Assembly (NCBI GenBank): GCA_041395945.1
Contig: JAWKZN010000001.1
Coordinates: 3,472,001-3,536,000 of the forward strand
Direction of reading: 5' to 3'
DNA length: 64,000 nucleotides
Origin: Pseudomonadales bacterium
Lineage (GTDB): Bacteria > Pseudomonadota > Gammaproteobacteria > Pseudomonadales > Azotimanducaceae
Shown: in pieces, positions 16,223-24,369 of the stretch
Position numbering within the stretch: the stretch's first letter is position 1
How the letters are laid out: each line of letters starts with the position of its first letter
The notes under the pieces: generated by a model
Database searches by the model: none
Seen by the model: only the letters and a program-made list of their open reading frames with translations
Told to the model about the DNA's origin: nothing
Position numbers and translations under genes: made by a program

Positions 16223-18070
16223 TCACTGCTCAGCGCTATCCGCCATCCCGAAGACAAAACTTGCTCGTGCCGCCGTCAGCTCATCACTGTCTTCAGTATA
16301 ACGGCCGTGGGCCGTGAGCCTGTGCAGGCTGGCACCCTCATCGAGCAGCCGCACCATAGCTTCTACCGCGTCGGCAAAATTCCGGTACACGGTCAGCGTG
16401 CCAGCACCACGCTGCACCACCGCATAGATTCCGCGGCCGGCAGCGGGTGCGGTCAGCGCCAGCATGTCGGGTTCGATGGCCAGGTGACGAATGCGTCCCT
16501 TGAGATTCACCACCACCCGGGCGCCGGTGAGATCCAGATCGAGACGATCCTGGGCGCTCGCCACAAACGGCACACTGGAGCCTTCCGGCCAGGCCACTCT
16601 GGCGGTGGCACCCCGGGTTGCCGTGGCGACATCCACCACGGTGCGGCCGAGGAAGTCCGGGGGCGCAAAGCCGAACCGGTTCACCAGCCCGCGCACCTGC
16701 ACCAGCTCGGAGAGCTCGATCTGCAGCAGACCCAGTGTGGCGGTATCGATCTCATAGGCATTCGGATCGGCGTCGTCCAGCCCGGTCACACCGGTGCCGG
16801 TGAAGTCGAAGATGGCCGGCCGCCGGCCGTTGAGCAGCTGCAGATCCACGACCAGCGGATCCACGCTCACGACGTCACCCCAGAGCCGATTGACAAGCAT
16901 GCGGACGCGGCCCCGCGTGGCATCCAGAGTCAGGTCATCGGCAAACTCGCCGGAGGCAACAATCGCCTGGCCGACAGAGATCGACAGCTGATCGAGATCG
17001 CCGGCGTCGACGCCCAGGGCGGCGACGAGGGTCGCGTCGCCCACCAGCACGGTGAGCTCCTGACGGAAGCTGAAACGGCCGTCGGCAAACTCCACCGCCA
17101 CACCGCGCAGCGTCAGGCTGTCCGCATCCCGGGCCGTGACCACACCGCGCACCACTTCGGCGTCAGACCAGGCCACGCTCGATCCGGCGAGCACGCTGAC
17201 GGCAACGAGCTCACGGTTTTCGATCAGGCCCTGGGCCACCACCGGCGTGTCATCCGCCAGATCGGCAAGTGCCGCAAGACCCGCTTCGCCGCTGTAAGCT
17301 ATGCCATCGATCTCGTAGATGGTGTCAGCGTCGACGGCGAATGTCAGGTGTCCAAAGGCTCCGGTGCGATGCCGGAACGGACGGACGTTCAGGGTGACCT
17401 CGTCCGCCACCTCGTCCACTTCCGCGAGCAGACCACGCGCGCGGTGTTCGCGATCTTCTTCGAGCTCCGGCATGGCCAGCAGCACCGGCTCTACAGTCAC
17501 CGTTGGCGGTGTTGTCGTGGCGTCGATGCTGTTCGAGGCGTCGAGATCGAAGTCCAGGCTGAATGCCCGCACCGTCGCCTGCGTGATACGGATGACATCG
17601 GCGTCGTCCAGGGTCAGGGTCACGTCCAAAGTGGTCAGCGGATCACCGCTGGCGTCCACCAGTTGTGCGGCCACCGGTTCGCCGTCGTCACCCTGAACCA
17701 GCACTTCGGCGTTGCTGTAGTCCAGGGTCAGGATCACCTCCTGGTAGGTGCCGACGGGGACCGTGGCCACGGTAAGGAATTCCGAGACCTCGGTGAGCTG
17801 GGTGAAGTCAACGCGCGTGGTCAACGGCAGGGTTTCCACCAGATCGCCGTTGGCACGGCGCAGGCGGATGGACGTGACGTCGACGATATAGGCGACAAAG
17901 TCGCCTTCGGCGTCGGTGAGGGTAACCACCAGGTCACCGGTGGTCGTCTGTACCGGGGGAATCGCCGGGACTACAGCGCTGCTGCCGCCGCTACCACCAC
18001 CACAGCCGGCGAGGGTCGCCAGCACGGCCAGCGCTGCCAGCGCGCTGTTCCTGAAGAATCTGAATTTCAT
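16223..18070 (-). CDS. DUF4382-type lipoprotein with DUF5666-like repeats
   Basis: A 615-residue exported lipoprotein. The lipobox is in LATLAGCGGG at ~17-26, followed by a Gly/Ser linker. Residues ~43-200 match DUF4382: GDLVVTLTDAEGDFVAYIVD, VTSIRLRRANGDLVET, VPVGTYQEVILTLDYSNAEV. The remainder consists of beta domains of DUF5666 type (ARGLLAEVDEV, VVARGLIEN-like VVAQGLIENRELVAVSVL, VRGVVTARDADSLTLRGVAV). It is likely surface- or periplasm-anchored. It is followed by the 14-bp hairpin and then the ECF sigma operon, and preceded by the repeat protein at 18132; co-regulation by the sigma factor is plausible. Confidence 0.88.
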   Translation of the reverse strand: MKFRFFRNSALAALAVLATLAGCGGGSGGSSAVVPAIPPVQTTTGDLVVTLTDAEGDFVAYIVDVTSIRLRRANGDLVETLPLTTRVDFTQLTEVSEFLTVATVPVGTYQEVILTLDYSNAEVLVQGDDGEPVAAQLVDASGDPLTTLDVTLTLDDADVIRITQATVRAFSLDFDLDASNSIDATTTPPTVTVEPVLLAMPELEEDREHRARGLLAEVDEVADEVTLNVRPFRHRTGAFGHLTFAVDADTIYEIDGIAYSGEAGLAALADLADDTPVVAQGLIENRELVAVSVLAGSSVAWSDAEVVRGVVTARDADSLTLRGVAVEFADGRFSFRQELTVLVGDATLVAALGVDAGDLDQLSISVGQAIVASGEFADDLTLDATRGRVRMLVNRLWGDVVSVDPLVVDLQLLNGRRPAIFDFTGTGVTGLDDADPNAYEIDTATLGLLQIELSELVQVRGLVNRFGFAPPDFLGRTVVDVATATRGATARVAWPEGSSVPFVASAQDRLDLDLTGARVVVNLKGRIRHLAIEPDMLALTAPAAGRGIYAVVQRGAGTLTVYRNFADAVEAMVRLLDEGASLHRLTAHGRYTEDSDELTAARASFVFGMADSAEQ

Positions 18071-18131
18071 GATCGGCTCCTTGAGTGAGGGCGGGGCAGG
18101 CTCGCGCCTGCCCCGGTATCAACGGATAGAC

Positions 18132-18530
18132 TCAGTGGCGACGGTCCCAGCGGGCGTCGAAGCGCTGGCCACGGCGGTCCAGCTTGTTGTCGACCCGGTT
18201 GCCGCGATGGTCCAGGCGGTGATCGATCCGGTCGCCCTTGCGATCGAGGTGGTTGTCTATGCGATTACCTTTGTGGTCCAGGCGCCGGGCAAGCCTGTCG
18301 TGGCCGGCCGCGTCGGCACGGTCGGAGGCCTGATCCAGGCGTCCGTCGATGCGGTCACCTTTCTGGTCAAGTCGGCCGTCGATACGGTCGCCTTTGTTGT
18401 CGAGGTGCTGTTCGATGCGATCGCCTTTGTGGTCCAGGCGGTCCTCGACCCGGTCGCCGACGTCGGCGAATGCCGCTACGGGACCTGCAAGCAGGCCGGC
18501 AAATGTCAGTGCGGTGAGCGTTTGGTTCAT
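18132..18530 (-). CDS. Exported 11-residue-repeat protein (DRIDxxLDxKG)
   Basis: A 132-residue protein with signal peptide (LTALTFAGLLAGPVAAFA) and a mature part made almost wholly of about nine 11-residue units: DRVEDRLDHKG, DRIEQHLDNKG, DRIDGRLDQKG, NRIDNHLDRKG, DRIDHRLDHRG, NRVDNKLDRRG and relatives, with one irregular unit in the middle. The 11-residue period (three helical turns) with Ile/Val and Leu at fixed places predicts a right-handed coiled coil or long amphipathic helix; alternating Asp and Lys/Arg gives ladders of charge. No named family recalled. It lies ~60 bp upstream of the DUF4382 lipoprotein on the same strand. Confidence 0.85.
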   Translation of the reverse strand: MNQTLTALTFAGLLAGPVAAFADVGDRVEDRLDHKGDRIEQHLDNKGDRIDGRLDQKGDRIDGRLDQASDRADAAGHDRLARRLDHKGNRIDNHLDRKGDRIDHRLDHRGNRVDNKLDRRGQRFDARWDRRH

Positions 18531-18705
18531 GTCGTCCTCGTACTTCGGTTGGCTTCAGGTACTGGAACGGACGACAACGGGATCGGTTGACACCGGCGGG
18601 CAGATTTCGCCCCGGTCGGACGAAACTGTGAACTACGTCACGAAACCGGCCCGCAGGTACGCTCGAAGGCGCGCAGAGCCGGCAACGGGCCACAATGGCC
18701 GCGAG

Positions 18706-19758
18706 TCAGCGGCTGGTTGTGGTCAGTCTGTACGTCGTCTGCCCTGGAATCCACCGTGAGGCCGATACCTGCAGCAGCACACTCCCTGGCCCGGCGAGGG
18801 TCACTGTCTTTGCACCGGGACCGCTGGACGCAAATTCGGGAATTCCACTGCAGGTGCGGTAGGTTCGCAGCTGATACTCCGAGCTGCCCGCGCCATCGAG
18901 GGTGACCGCAACTGAGCTGTTCGGTGCCAGGCTGAGAAGAAACCAGTCGGACCGGTCGCTTTCCTCGATGACGCCGGTTCGGACCAGAGTGCTGTCAGCT
19001 GGCATGACGCCAAGAGCTGTTGCCGAGGCGCATGACGATCCATAGGCATCCGGCAGCGGCGCGGGACTGTCCCCGCTGCCGGCAGTCACCGTCGGTTCCG
19101 ATCGCCGGCGGTTCCCGGGGGTGACACTGAGGTCGACTGACCGTCCAGCCGCAGCCGGCAGCGCACGCTCGACGTAAAGTGGCGCGCTGGCATCGGTACA
19201 TGCCGCTGCGTGCGCTGCTGTGCGGAACGCGTCGATCTCGCGGGTCAGCTGGTCGCGCTGTGTCAGGAGCGCCGCCTGCCGTGCGCTGTCGGATCCCGCA
19301 GCCGCAACCAATGCGGCATACTCCCTCGATATGACTTCAGCCATCGTGTCGAATGCAGCCGTCGCCGCCGTCGACGGCGCACAGGGCGCCTGATCCCGAA
19401 CGAAGGTGAATGAATAGGCCCACCGACCGTAGCTTCGACTTGTGACCCCGTTTCGTGCCGTCGCCAGATAGGATTCCGCGCCAGGACCAATCTGCAGCGT
19501 GACCGGGCCGGACTGCCGCGGCGGCAGCACGCCGGCATGAATTGCCGCGGCGCAAATCGATGAATCGTCTGTGTAAGTGTCCGTTCCGTAGACCGATGCA
19601 CGAGCCCCGTCAGATGCCGGACAGACTACTGTCAGCGATCGACCGATCTCCTGACGATACGCAATTGCACTCTGGGTGGCACTGATACTCGGCCCCTGCG
19701 CCAGACTGAGCGAACTCAGCAGCAACAAAAAGGCCGCAATGTGACAGCGACCGGTCAC
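18706..19758 (-). CDS. Exported LCCL-domain protein
   Basis: A 350-residue secreted or periplasmic protein. A signal peptide (HIAAFLLLLSSLSLAQG) precedes an LCCL domain at ~40-125: VCPASDGARASVYGTDTYTD, DSSICAAAIHAGVLPPRQSG and YLATARNGVTSRSYGRWAYS, with the characteristic YGTDxYTDDSSIC and GxxSxxYG motifs. A helical middle (EYAALVAAAGSDSARQAALL) and a C-terminal beta region (VIEESDRSDWFLLSLAPNSS, pre-peptidase-like) follow. LCCL domains are carbohydrate/protein-binding modules; the ligand here is unknown. Its start overlaps the 3' end of the selenoprotein-like gene by 4 bp (19755-19758), so the two are probably in one operon. Confidence 0.87.
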   Translation of the reverse strand: MTGRCHIAAFLLLLSSLSLAQGPSISATQSAIAYRQEIGRSLTVVCPASDGARASVYGTDTYTDDSSICAAAIHAGVLPPRQSGPVTLQIGPGAESYLATARNGVTSRSYGRWAYSFTFVRDQAPCAPSTAATAAFDTMAEVISREYAALVAAAGSDSARQAALLTQRDQLTREIDAFRTAAHAAACTDASAPLYVERALPAAAGRSVDLSVTPGNRRRSEPTVTAGSGDSPAPLPDAYGSSCASATALGVMPADSTLVRTGVIEESDRSDWFLLSLAPNSSVAVTLDGAGSSEYQLRTYRTCSGIPEFASSGPGAKTVTLAGPGSVLLQVSASRWIPGQTTYRLTTTSR

Positions 19759-20621
19759 CGCGGCCGGTGCTCACGACTGGATCGGCGTTGCCGCAGTTCC
19801 TCGCCCCTGCGCGCGAGTTCATCGCGGTTGGCATCGTTGACCGCCATGTAACGATCGCGCCAGCCGTCATCACCCCACACCTCACTGCTGACAATGGTGG
19901 TTTGCGGGGCATCGATCGTTTCGAACAAACTCACTGCCTGCCGCACGATGCGCTGCTGCATCGCCCGATCCCAGGGCTTGCCGCAGGGATTGCCCAGCGG
20001 AAAATCGACGAACAGGAATCTCGGCACACCACAGTACTCAACAATGTCGAGTGCGGAGCCGATGATCACCGTCGGCATACCCCTTTCCTCCAGATAGCGG
20101 GCAACCAGACTCACGGTCTGGTGGCAGACGGGTCACAAGGGAATCAACAGGGCAATGTCAGCCTGATCTTCGAGCAGGCGCCGATGCAATTCAGGTGCGT
20201 CCTTCTCCACTGTAGTGCGCTGACTGTAGTCGGTCGCAGCACAATGAAAGCGTGGTGCCAGCGCCCCGATAACCGCCTCGGCTGCCAGTTTCTGCAGATG
20301 CTCGATGGGACAGAAAGAATTCAGATCTTCCGTGTGGGTGGCCTGCTTATCCCAGGACAGGTCGTCGGTATAGAGTCGCTCAGGCGGCGGGCTGGTGGTG
20401 CCCGAATCGATTTTTCGCGGTTCGAGGCTCGCGCGCGCATAAGTACTTGCAGTGGTGACCAGGCCGAGCGTGCACTCCCTGAGCGGCTTCGGCAGCACGG
20501 CAAACGGCGCAGACTCATGATGGGCGTAGCGATAGGCCCGCTCGAAACCCTGAGCCTCGTAGTACTCGTGGGAACGCCGCATATAGGGTACGGGGTCGGA
20601 TGAATACCGATGGGGGCTCAT
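19755..20621 (-). CDS. GrdB/PrdB-like reductase, probable selenoprotein (in-frame UGA = Sec163)
   Basis: A continuous 288-residue protein is encoded if the TGA at 20135-20133 is read as selenocysteine. Upstream: PVPYMRRSHEYYEAQGFERA, LVTTASTYARASLEPRKIDS, LYTDDLSWDKQATHTEDLNS, ALAPRFHCAATDYSQRTTVE, DQADIALLIPL; then U-PVCH; then QTVSLVARYLEERGMPTVII and VDFPLGNPCGKPWDRAMQ. This is the glycine/betaine/sarcosine/proline reductase selenoprotein B-like family, and U-x-x-C is a redox pair. Conservation continues in the same frame on both sides of the UGA, and a SECIS-like hairpin follows at the right distance. Without suppression the protein would lose its redox site and C-terminal half. Start ATG 20621 has only a weak ribosome site. 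Divergent from a Rieske oxygenase. The substrate is unknown; the selenocysteine insertion genes are not in the window. Confidence 0.85.
20104..20122 (-). promoter_or_regulatory. Bacterial SECIS-like hairpin
   Basis: On the mRNA: ACCAGAC - loop CGUGA - GUCUGGU, a perfect 7-bp stem with a 5-nt apical loop containing GU. The loop starts 18 nt after the UGA (17 nt intervene), inside the 16-37 nt range described for bacterial SECIS elements. The stem can be prolonged by two more pairs below one C-U mismatch. Confidence 0.7.
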
Positions 20622-20793
20622 AAGCGGTCTCGACCGGACAGAGAATCCGCATCCTACCAGCAAGTCCGGCCGGCGAGGTCGAGTCCCTCGCAGGTCTGGC
20701 GTTTTCCGGGCTTTCCGTTTCACCCCTGCACCCGCACACCAACCCTTTTCGTGTGCGCGGGCTGCTTTCCAATGCCGGGGACGTCCCCGGACC

Positions 20794-21984
20794 TTGCCTC
20801 GATACCGCATAGTCGCTACAAACGCGCAACCCACACCTTCCCAGGAGCCGACCTTGCGCCAGATCCAGCCCGCCGATCTGTTCGACCCGGAAGATATTGC
20901 CCGCATCCGTCAGCCGCTGCCTCAGGCCTGTACCTTGCCGCCGACGGCCTACCGGGATCCGCTGGTGTGGGCAGCCGAAGTCGAGACCCTCTTCCGCAGG
21001 GACTGGCTGTGCGTGGCCCGCGTCGAACAACTGGCGAACGTCGGCGACTATGTCTGCGCCGATCTGCCCGACCAGCCCATCGTGGTGAGTCGCAGCAGCA
21101 GCGGTCTGCACGCCAGCTCACGCATCTGCCTGCATCGGGCCATGCCGATTGCAGACGGCGCCGGTAACGCGAGTCGCTTCGTCTGCCCCTACCACAACTG
21201 GACCTACGAGCTCGATGGCCGGCTGCGCAGCGCGCCCATGATGGAAGGGGTGCAGGACTTCGACCCCGGCAGCTGTCGGTTGCCCACACTCGCACTCGAG
21301 GTCTGGCAGGGGTTCGTGTTCGTGAACCGGGACACCCAGGCAGCCGCCCTCGCCCCTCAGCTGGAAGGTCTCGAGGGCTTCATTGAAAACTACCAGTTCG
21401 ACCAGCTGGTGATCGTCGAGACGGTGGAATTCGACAGCCCCTGGAACTGGAAGATCCTTGTCGAGAACTTCATGGAGGCCTACCACCACATCGGCACCCA
21501 TAGACACACCTTCGAACCCGTCTATCCCGCACGGCAGTCGCGGGTACCGGACAATGGCGGCGCGCCCTGGCTGTTCCTGCACATGCCCGGCCAGCACAGG
21601 GAAGACTCGGGTCTGCCCCTGTTCCCCGCATTGAATGAGTCCCAGCAGCGGGACCTGATCGCCTGCTGCGTCTATCCAACCCTTCTGTTCGGCGCCACCG
21701 CGACGACCGCAGTGTGGTACCAGCTCGAACCCACCGCCCATGACCGCATGCGGTTGCGCATTCACCTGCTGGCGCGGCCGGAACTGGCCGCACACCTGAG
21801 CAATGAGGAGCGGGCCGCATTCGCAGACGGTGTACGAGCCATCCATACTGAGGACATCGCTGCCAATCTCGGACCCTGGCGCGGACTCCAGGCGGGACTG
21901 ACCACCCAGGGGCGTCTGTCATCTTTCGAGAAAGGCATCTGGCAACTCAATCAGCTCTGGGCTGACCGGCTCGGTCTGGGCTGA
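20794..21984 (+). CDS. Rieske aromatic ring-hydroxylating oxygenase, alpha subunit
   Basis: A 396-residue cytoplasmic oxygenase. The Rieske 2Fe-2S cluster ligands are CLHRAMPIADG (C-x-H) and FVCPYHNWTYELDG (C-x2-H) at ~112-140. The mononuclear iron site is ENFMEAYHHIGTHRHTF with two His, and the later Asp is in HTEDIAANLGPW. It should hydroxylate or demethylate a ring substrate using electrons from a separate reductase; no ferredoxin or reductase gene lies nearby. Divergent from the selenoprotein-like gene across 172 bp. Its 3' end overlaps the convergent hydrolase gene by 66 bp. Substrate cannot be inferred. Confidence 0.92.
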   Translation: MPRYRIVATNAQPTPSQEPTLRQIQPADLFDPEDIARIRQPLPQACTLPPTAYRDPLVWAAEVETLFRRDWLCVARVEQLANVGDYVCADLPDQPIVVSRSSSGLHASSRICLHRAMPIADGAGNASRFVCPYHNWTYELDGRLRSAPMMEGVQDFDPGSCRLPTLALEVWQGFVFVNRDTQAAALAPQLEGLEGFIENYQFDQLVIVETVEFDSPWNWKILVENFMEAYHHIGTHRHTFEPVYPARQSRVPDNGGAPWLFLHMPGQHREDSGLPLFPALNESQQRDLIACCVYPTLLFGATATTAVWYQLEPTAHDRMRLRIHLLARPELAAHLSNEERAAFADGVRAIHTEDIAANLGPWRGLQAGLTTQGRLSSFEKGIWQLNQLWADRLGLG

Positions 21985-22839
21985 GCGGAGGGCGCGTGCC
22001 TCGGCAACGACTGCTCTGATCGCCGCGACCACGCGTTCGGGATCATCCCTGTGCACGTAATGCCCGCAGCTCGCGCACACCTCGTGAGTGGATCGGCTGC
22101 TCAGTTGCGCAAGGTCGGCCTGGCTCGCCAGCCAGACTTTGTGGAACCCTGCGCCGGTGAGCGGCGCTGTCCTCCCGCTCGACAGGACCGCAAGCGGCAC
22201 GTCCGGGAACTCACCTGCACGTCTGATCGCGCTTTCTGTATCGGCGGCGCCGGCGAATTCGCGTTTCACAGGTCCGGGCATCAGCATCATGAGGGCAGCA
22301 GGCGGCCTGCACCCCGGCGCATGGGCATCCAGGCACCGGCGCGTAAAGTCTGAGTGCCGCGCGTCGACGAGGACGACTCCGGCAACATCCTGTGGGTAGG
22401 TTCGTGCGAAGAGCTCCAGATAAGTCCCGCCGATGGAATGCCCGACAAGCACGAATGGCGGCTTCAGCTGGAGGGCGCCAAGCGTCGATCCGAGCTCGCG
22501 AACGATGGTTGCCCCGTCACGTGATGTGTTGCTGCTCCTGCTGTGTCCATAGCCGGCGCGATCGTAGGCAAAAGCCTGCGCGAAGCCGCTCACCTGCTGG
22601 TACACCGGGCCCCAGGTTTCCTTGCCATCACCGAGGCCGGCTTCAAACACGACGGTGGGCGAGCCCTGACCCGCCAGAATGTAGGAATGGGTGGCTAGCG
22701 GTGTGTCGACAATGGGAGCGCCCGACAATGAGCTGCACCCGGTAAACACTGTCGACGCCAGAGCAAGTATCGCGGTTTCGCCGAGTATCCTGAGCGCGAA
22801 CAGGCACAGGGTGGCTGCCAGTCTGTGGGTCTTAGTCAT
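21919..22839 (-). CDS. Exported/lipoprotein alpha/beta hydrolase
   Basis: A 306-residue alpha/beta-hydrolase. The N-terminus is hydrophobic (LFALRILGETAILALASTVF) and continues to TGCSS, a possible lipobox. Core motifs: FEAGLGDGKETW (oxyanion region), AYDRAGYGHS, nucleophile elbow LVGHSIGGTYLELFA, acid-strand region VVLVDARHSD and the catalytic His in CASCGHYVHRDDPE. GAGG precedes ATG 22839. The last 66 bp overlap the convergent Rieske gene, so the C-terminal ~20 residues may be non-conserved. Esterase/lipase-like activity on an unknown ester. Confidence 0.88.
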   Translation of the reverse strand: MTKTHRLAATLCLFALRILGETAILALASTVFTGCSSLSGAPIVDTPLATHSYILAGQGSPTVVFEAGLGDGKETWGPVYQQVSGFAQAFAYDRAGYGHSRSSNTSRDGATIVRELGSTLGALQLKPPFVLVGHSIGGTYLELFARTYPQDVAGVVLVDARHSDFTRRCLDAHAPGCRPPAALMMLMPGPVKREFAGAADTESAIRRAGEFPDVPLAVLSSGRTAPLTGAGFHKVWLASQADLAQLSSRSTHEVCASCGHYVHRDDPERVVAAIRAVVAEARALRSAQTEPVSPELIELPDAFLER

Positions 22840-22999
22840 TTCAGCCTCGTTTCGCTGTTGGAGAAAACGACGCCATCTTTGCGGCTGCAGCGCCCTGCCC
22901 GCGCCCTGGCGGGATGGGCCGGACAGGCTCCGGTGTCCGCGCCGATGAGGACGGACACCGGACTTGACGCCCTGAGCGTGCCTTGCCAATTTGACGGTC

Positions 23000-24181
23000 A
23001 TGGACATTGCGACCGCTCCCGACCCGATTGCCGTGGCCCTTTCGGCCGCCCTGGTGGGACAGTCCGCGCTGGCGGCCACGCTGGTCTTCGCGCGGAGCCC
23101 GCGGCGACCCGTGTATCTGTTTCTGACAGGATTCTTTATCGTAAATGCGGTAACCGACGCCGGCCCGGTGGCGCTGTCCCTGGGCTCTACGGTGGCAGTT
23201 CACCTCGCAGTGCTCGGGATCCCGGCACTGCTCACAGGCGCCCCCTGCCTGTGGTTCTACGTGGTTGGCCTCACAGCCGAGACGGACTGGTCGCTGGCAC
23301 CACGGGATCTGCGGCATTTCTTGCCGGCGTTGCTGGGGCTGCTGACCGCGGTACTGGTCGCTGCGCTGCCGCTCGACAGCAAACAGCAACTGCTGGAGGG
23401 AAACCTGGAGGCCGCAACTGCACATCCGTTTTTCGCCCTGATGGCCTATGTGCTGATGACACTCGCCGGCATCGTGCAGATCGGCCTGTACATCCCCGCC
23501 ATCGTCCGCCGCCTGGTGGTCTATCGACGCCGTCTGCGGGACGTATTCGCGAGTACTGAACATCTCGAACTGCGCTGGCTCAGCTGGCTGGTGTTGATCG
23601 TCGGCGGCTACTGGCTGGTCACGCTGGCGTCGGTGGTGGCTGAACTCGGGTACGGGGTCGATATTACGTCCGAGACCGTTGAGGCCGCCATTGCTCTCGC
23701 CATCGTCTGGGTACTGTCGATCTGGGGTCTGCGCCAGCAGCCGGGATTCATCAGCCAGTTTGATCATCACGAGGCTGCAGATACAGCGGCTGAGGCGGTG
23801 GCCACACGCAAGTACGAGCGCTCGGCTCTGGCGCCGGAGCAATCGCGCCGAATTGCCGACAAAATCGCAGCCGCCATGGGCAATGACCATCTTTACCGGG
23901 ATCCGAATCTCTCGCTGCGAGACCTGTCAGCGCACGTGGCGGTGACTCCGAACTACGTTTCCCAGACGCTGAACGAAACTATCGGCCAGTGCTTTTTCGA
24001 CTACGTGAACCACTGGCGCATCGGCGCGGCGAAGGCGCGGGTGCTGAAGGGAGAAGAGACGATTCTCGACATTGCCTTCGACGTGGGTTTCAACTCCCGA
24101 TCGTCGTTCTACACCGCGTTCAAGCGCGAAACAGGCATGACGCCGACGGCATTTCGCGGCGCCGCAGGGCTGGCTTCGTGA
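23000..24181 (+). CDS. Membrane-anchored AraC-family regulator
   Basis: A 393-residue protein with an N-terminal half of about seven membrane helices (ALSAALVGQSALAATLVFAR, LAVLGIPALLTGAPCLWFYV, LRWLSWLVLIVGGYWLVTLA) and a C-terminal AraC/XylS DNA-binding domain: LSLRDLSAHVAVTPNYVSQT, then ILDIAFDVGFNSRSSFYTAF and KRETGMTPTAFR. This 7TM-HTH layout belongs to inner-membrane one-component sensors. The frame is open from TTG 22991, but ATG 23000 is preferred. It is divergent from the hydrolase gene and upstream of the diheme cytochrome. Signal unknown. Confidence 0.92.
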   Translation: MDIATAPDPIAVALSAALVGQSALAATLVFARSPRRPVYLFLTGFFIVNAVTDAGPVALSLGSTVAVHLAVLGIPALLTGAPCLWFYVVGLTAETDWSLAPRDLRHFLPALLGLLTAVLVAALPLDSKQQLLEGNLEAATAHPFFALMAYVLMTLAGIVQIGLYIPAIVRRLVVYRRRLRDVFASTEHLELRWLSWLVLIVGGYWLVTLASVVAELGYGVDITSETVEAAIALAIVWVLSIWGLRQQPGFISQFDHHEAADTAAEAVATRKYERSALAPEQSRRIADKIAAAMGNDHLYRDPNLSLRDLSAHVAVTPNYVSQTLNETIGQCFFDYVNHWRIGAAKARVLKGEETILDIAFDVGFNSRSSFYTAFKRETGMTPTAFRGAAGLAS

Positions 24182-24369
24182 GGAGTTTCCCGTGGATGCC
24201 AGTGATCATGAGTTACCGGGAGCCAGGCTGGCGCTGGCTGGTGATCCTGCCCTCCCTGGCGGGGCATCCGCTTTCCAATCGGGCCCCACGCCCATGGCGG
24301 TGGACAGCCCCAGCCACGAAGCTCTAATGTCGCCAGTCATCATGGCGACGATGGGGCGAGCGGATAACA

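Noticed and set aside
15401..18088. A long plus-strand open frame of about 895 codons
   Set aside because: It is antisense to the DUF4382 lipoprotein and ECF genes, which carry recognisable domains, signal peptides and overlapping starts. High GC leaves the opposite frame open by chance.
18132..18530. Short spaced DNA repeats resembling a CRISPR array
   Set aside because: The 33-bp period is coding (11-residue protein repeats), there are no unique spacers of uniform length and no cas genes.
20115..20135. Treating 19755-20114 as a separate gene starting at an internal codon
   Set aside because: The conserved segment PVCHQT lies before the proposed start and in the same frame as the upstream part; the split is an artefact of reading TGA as stop.
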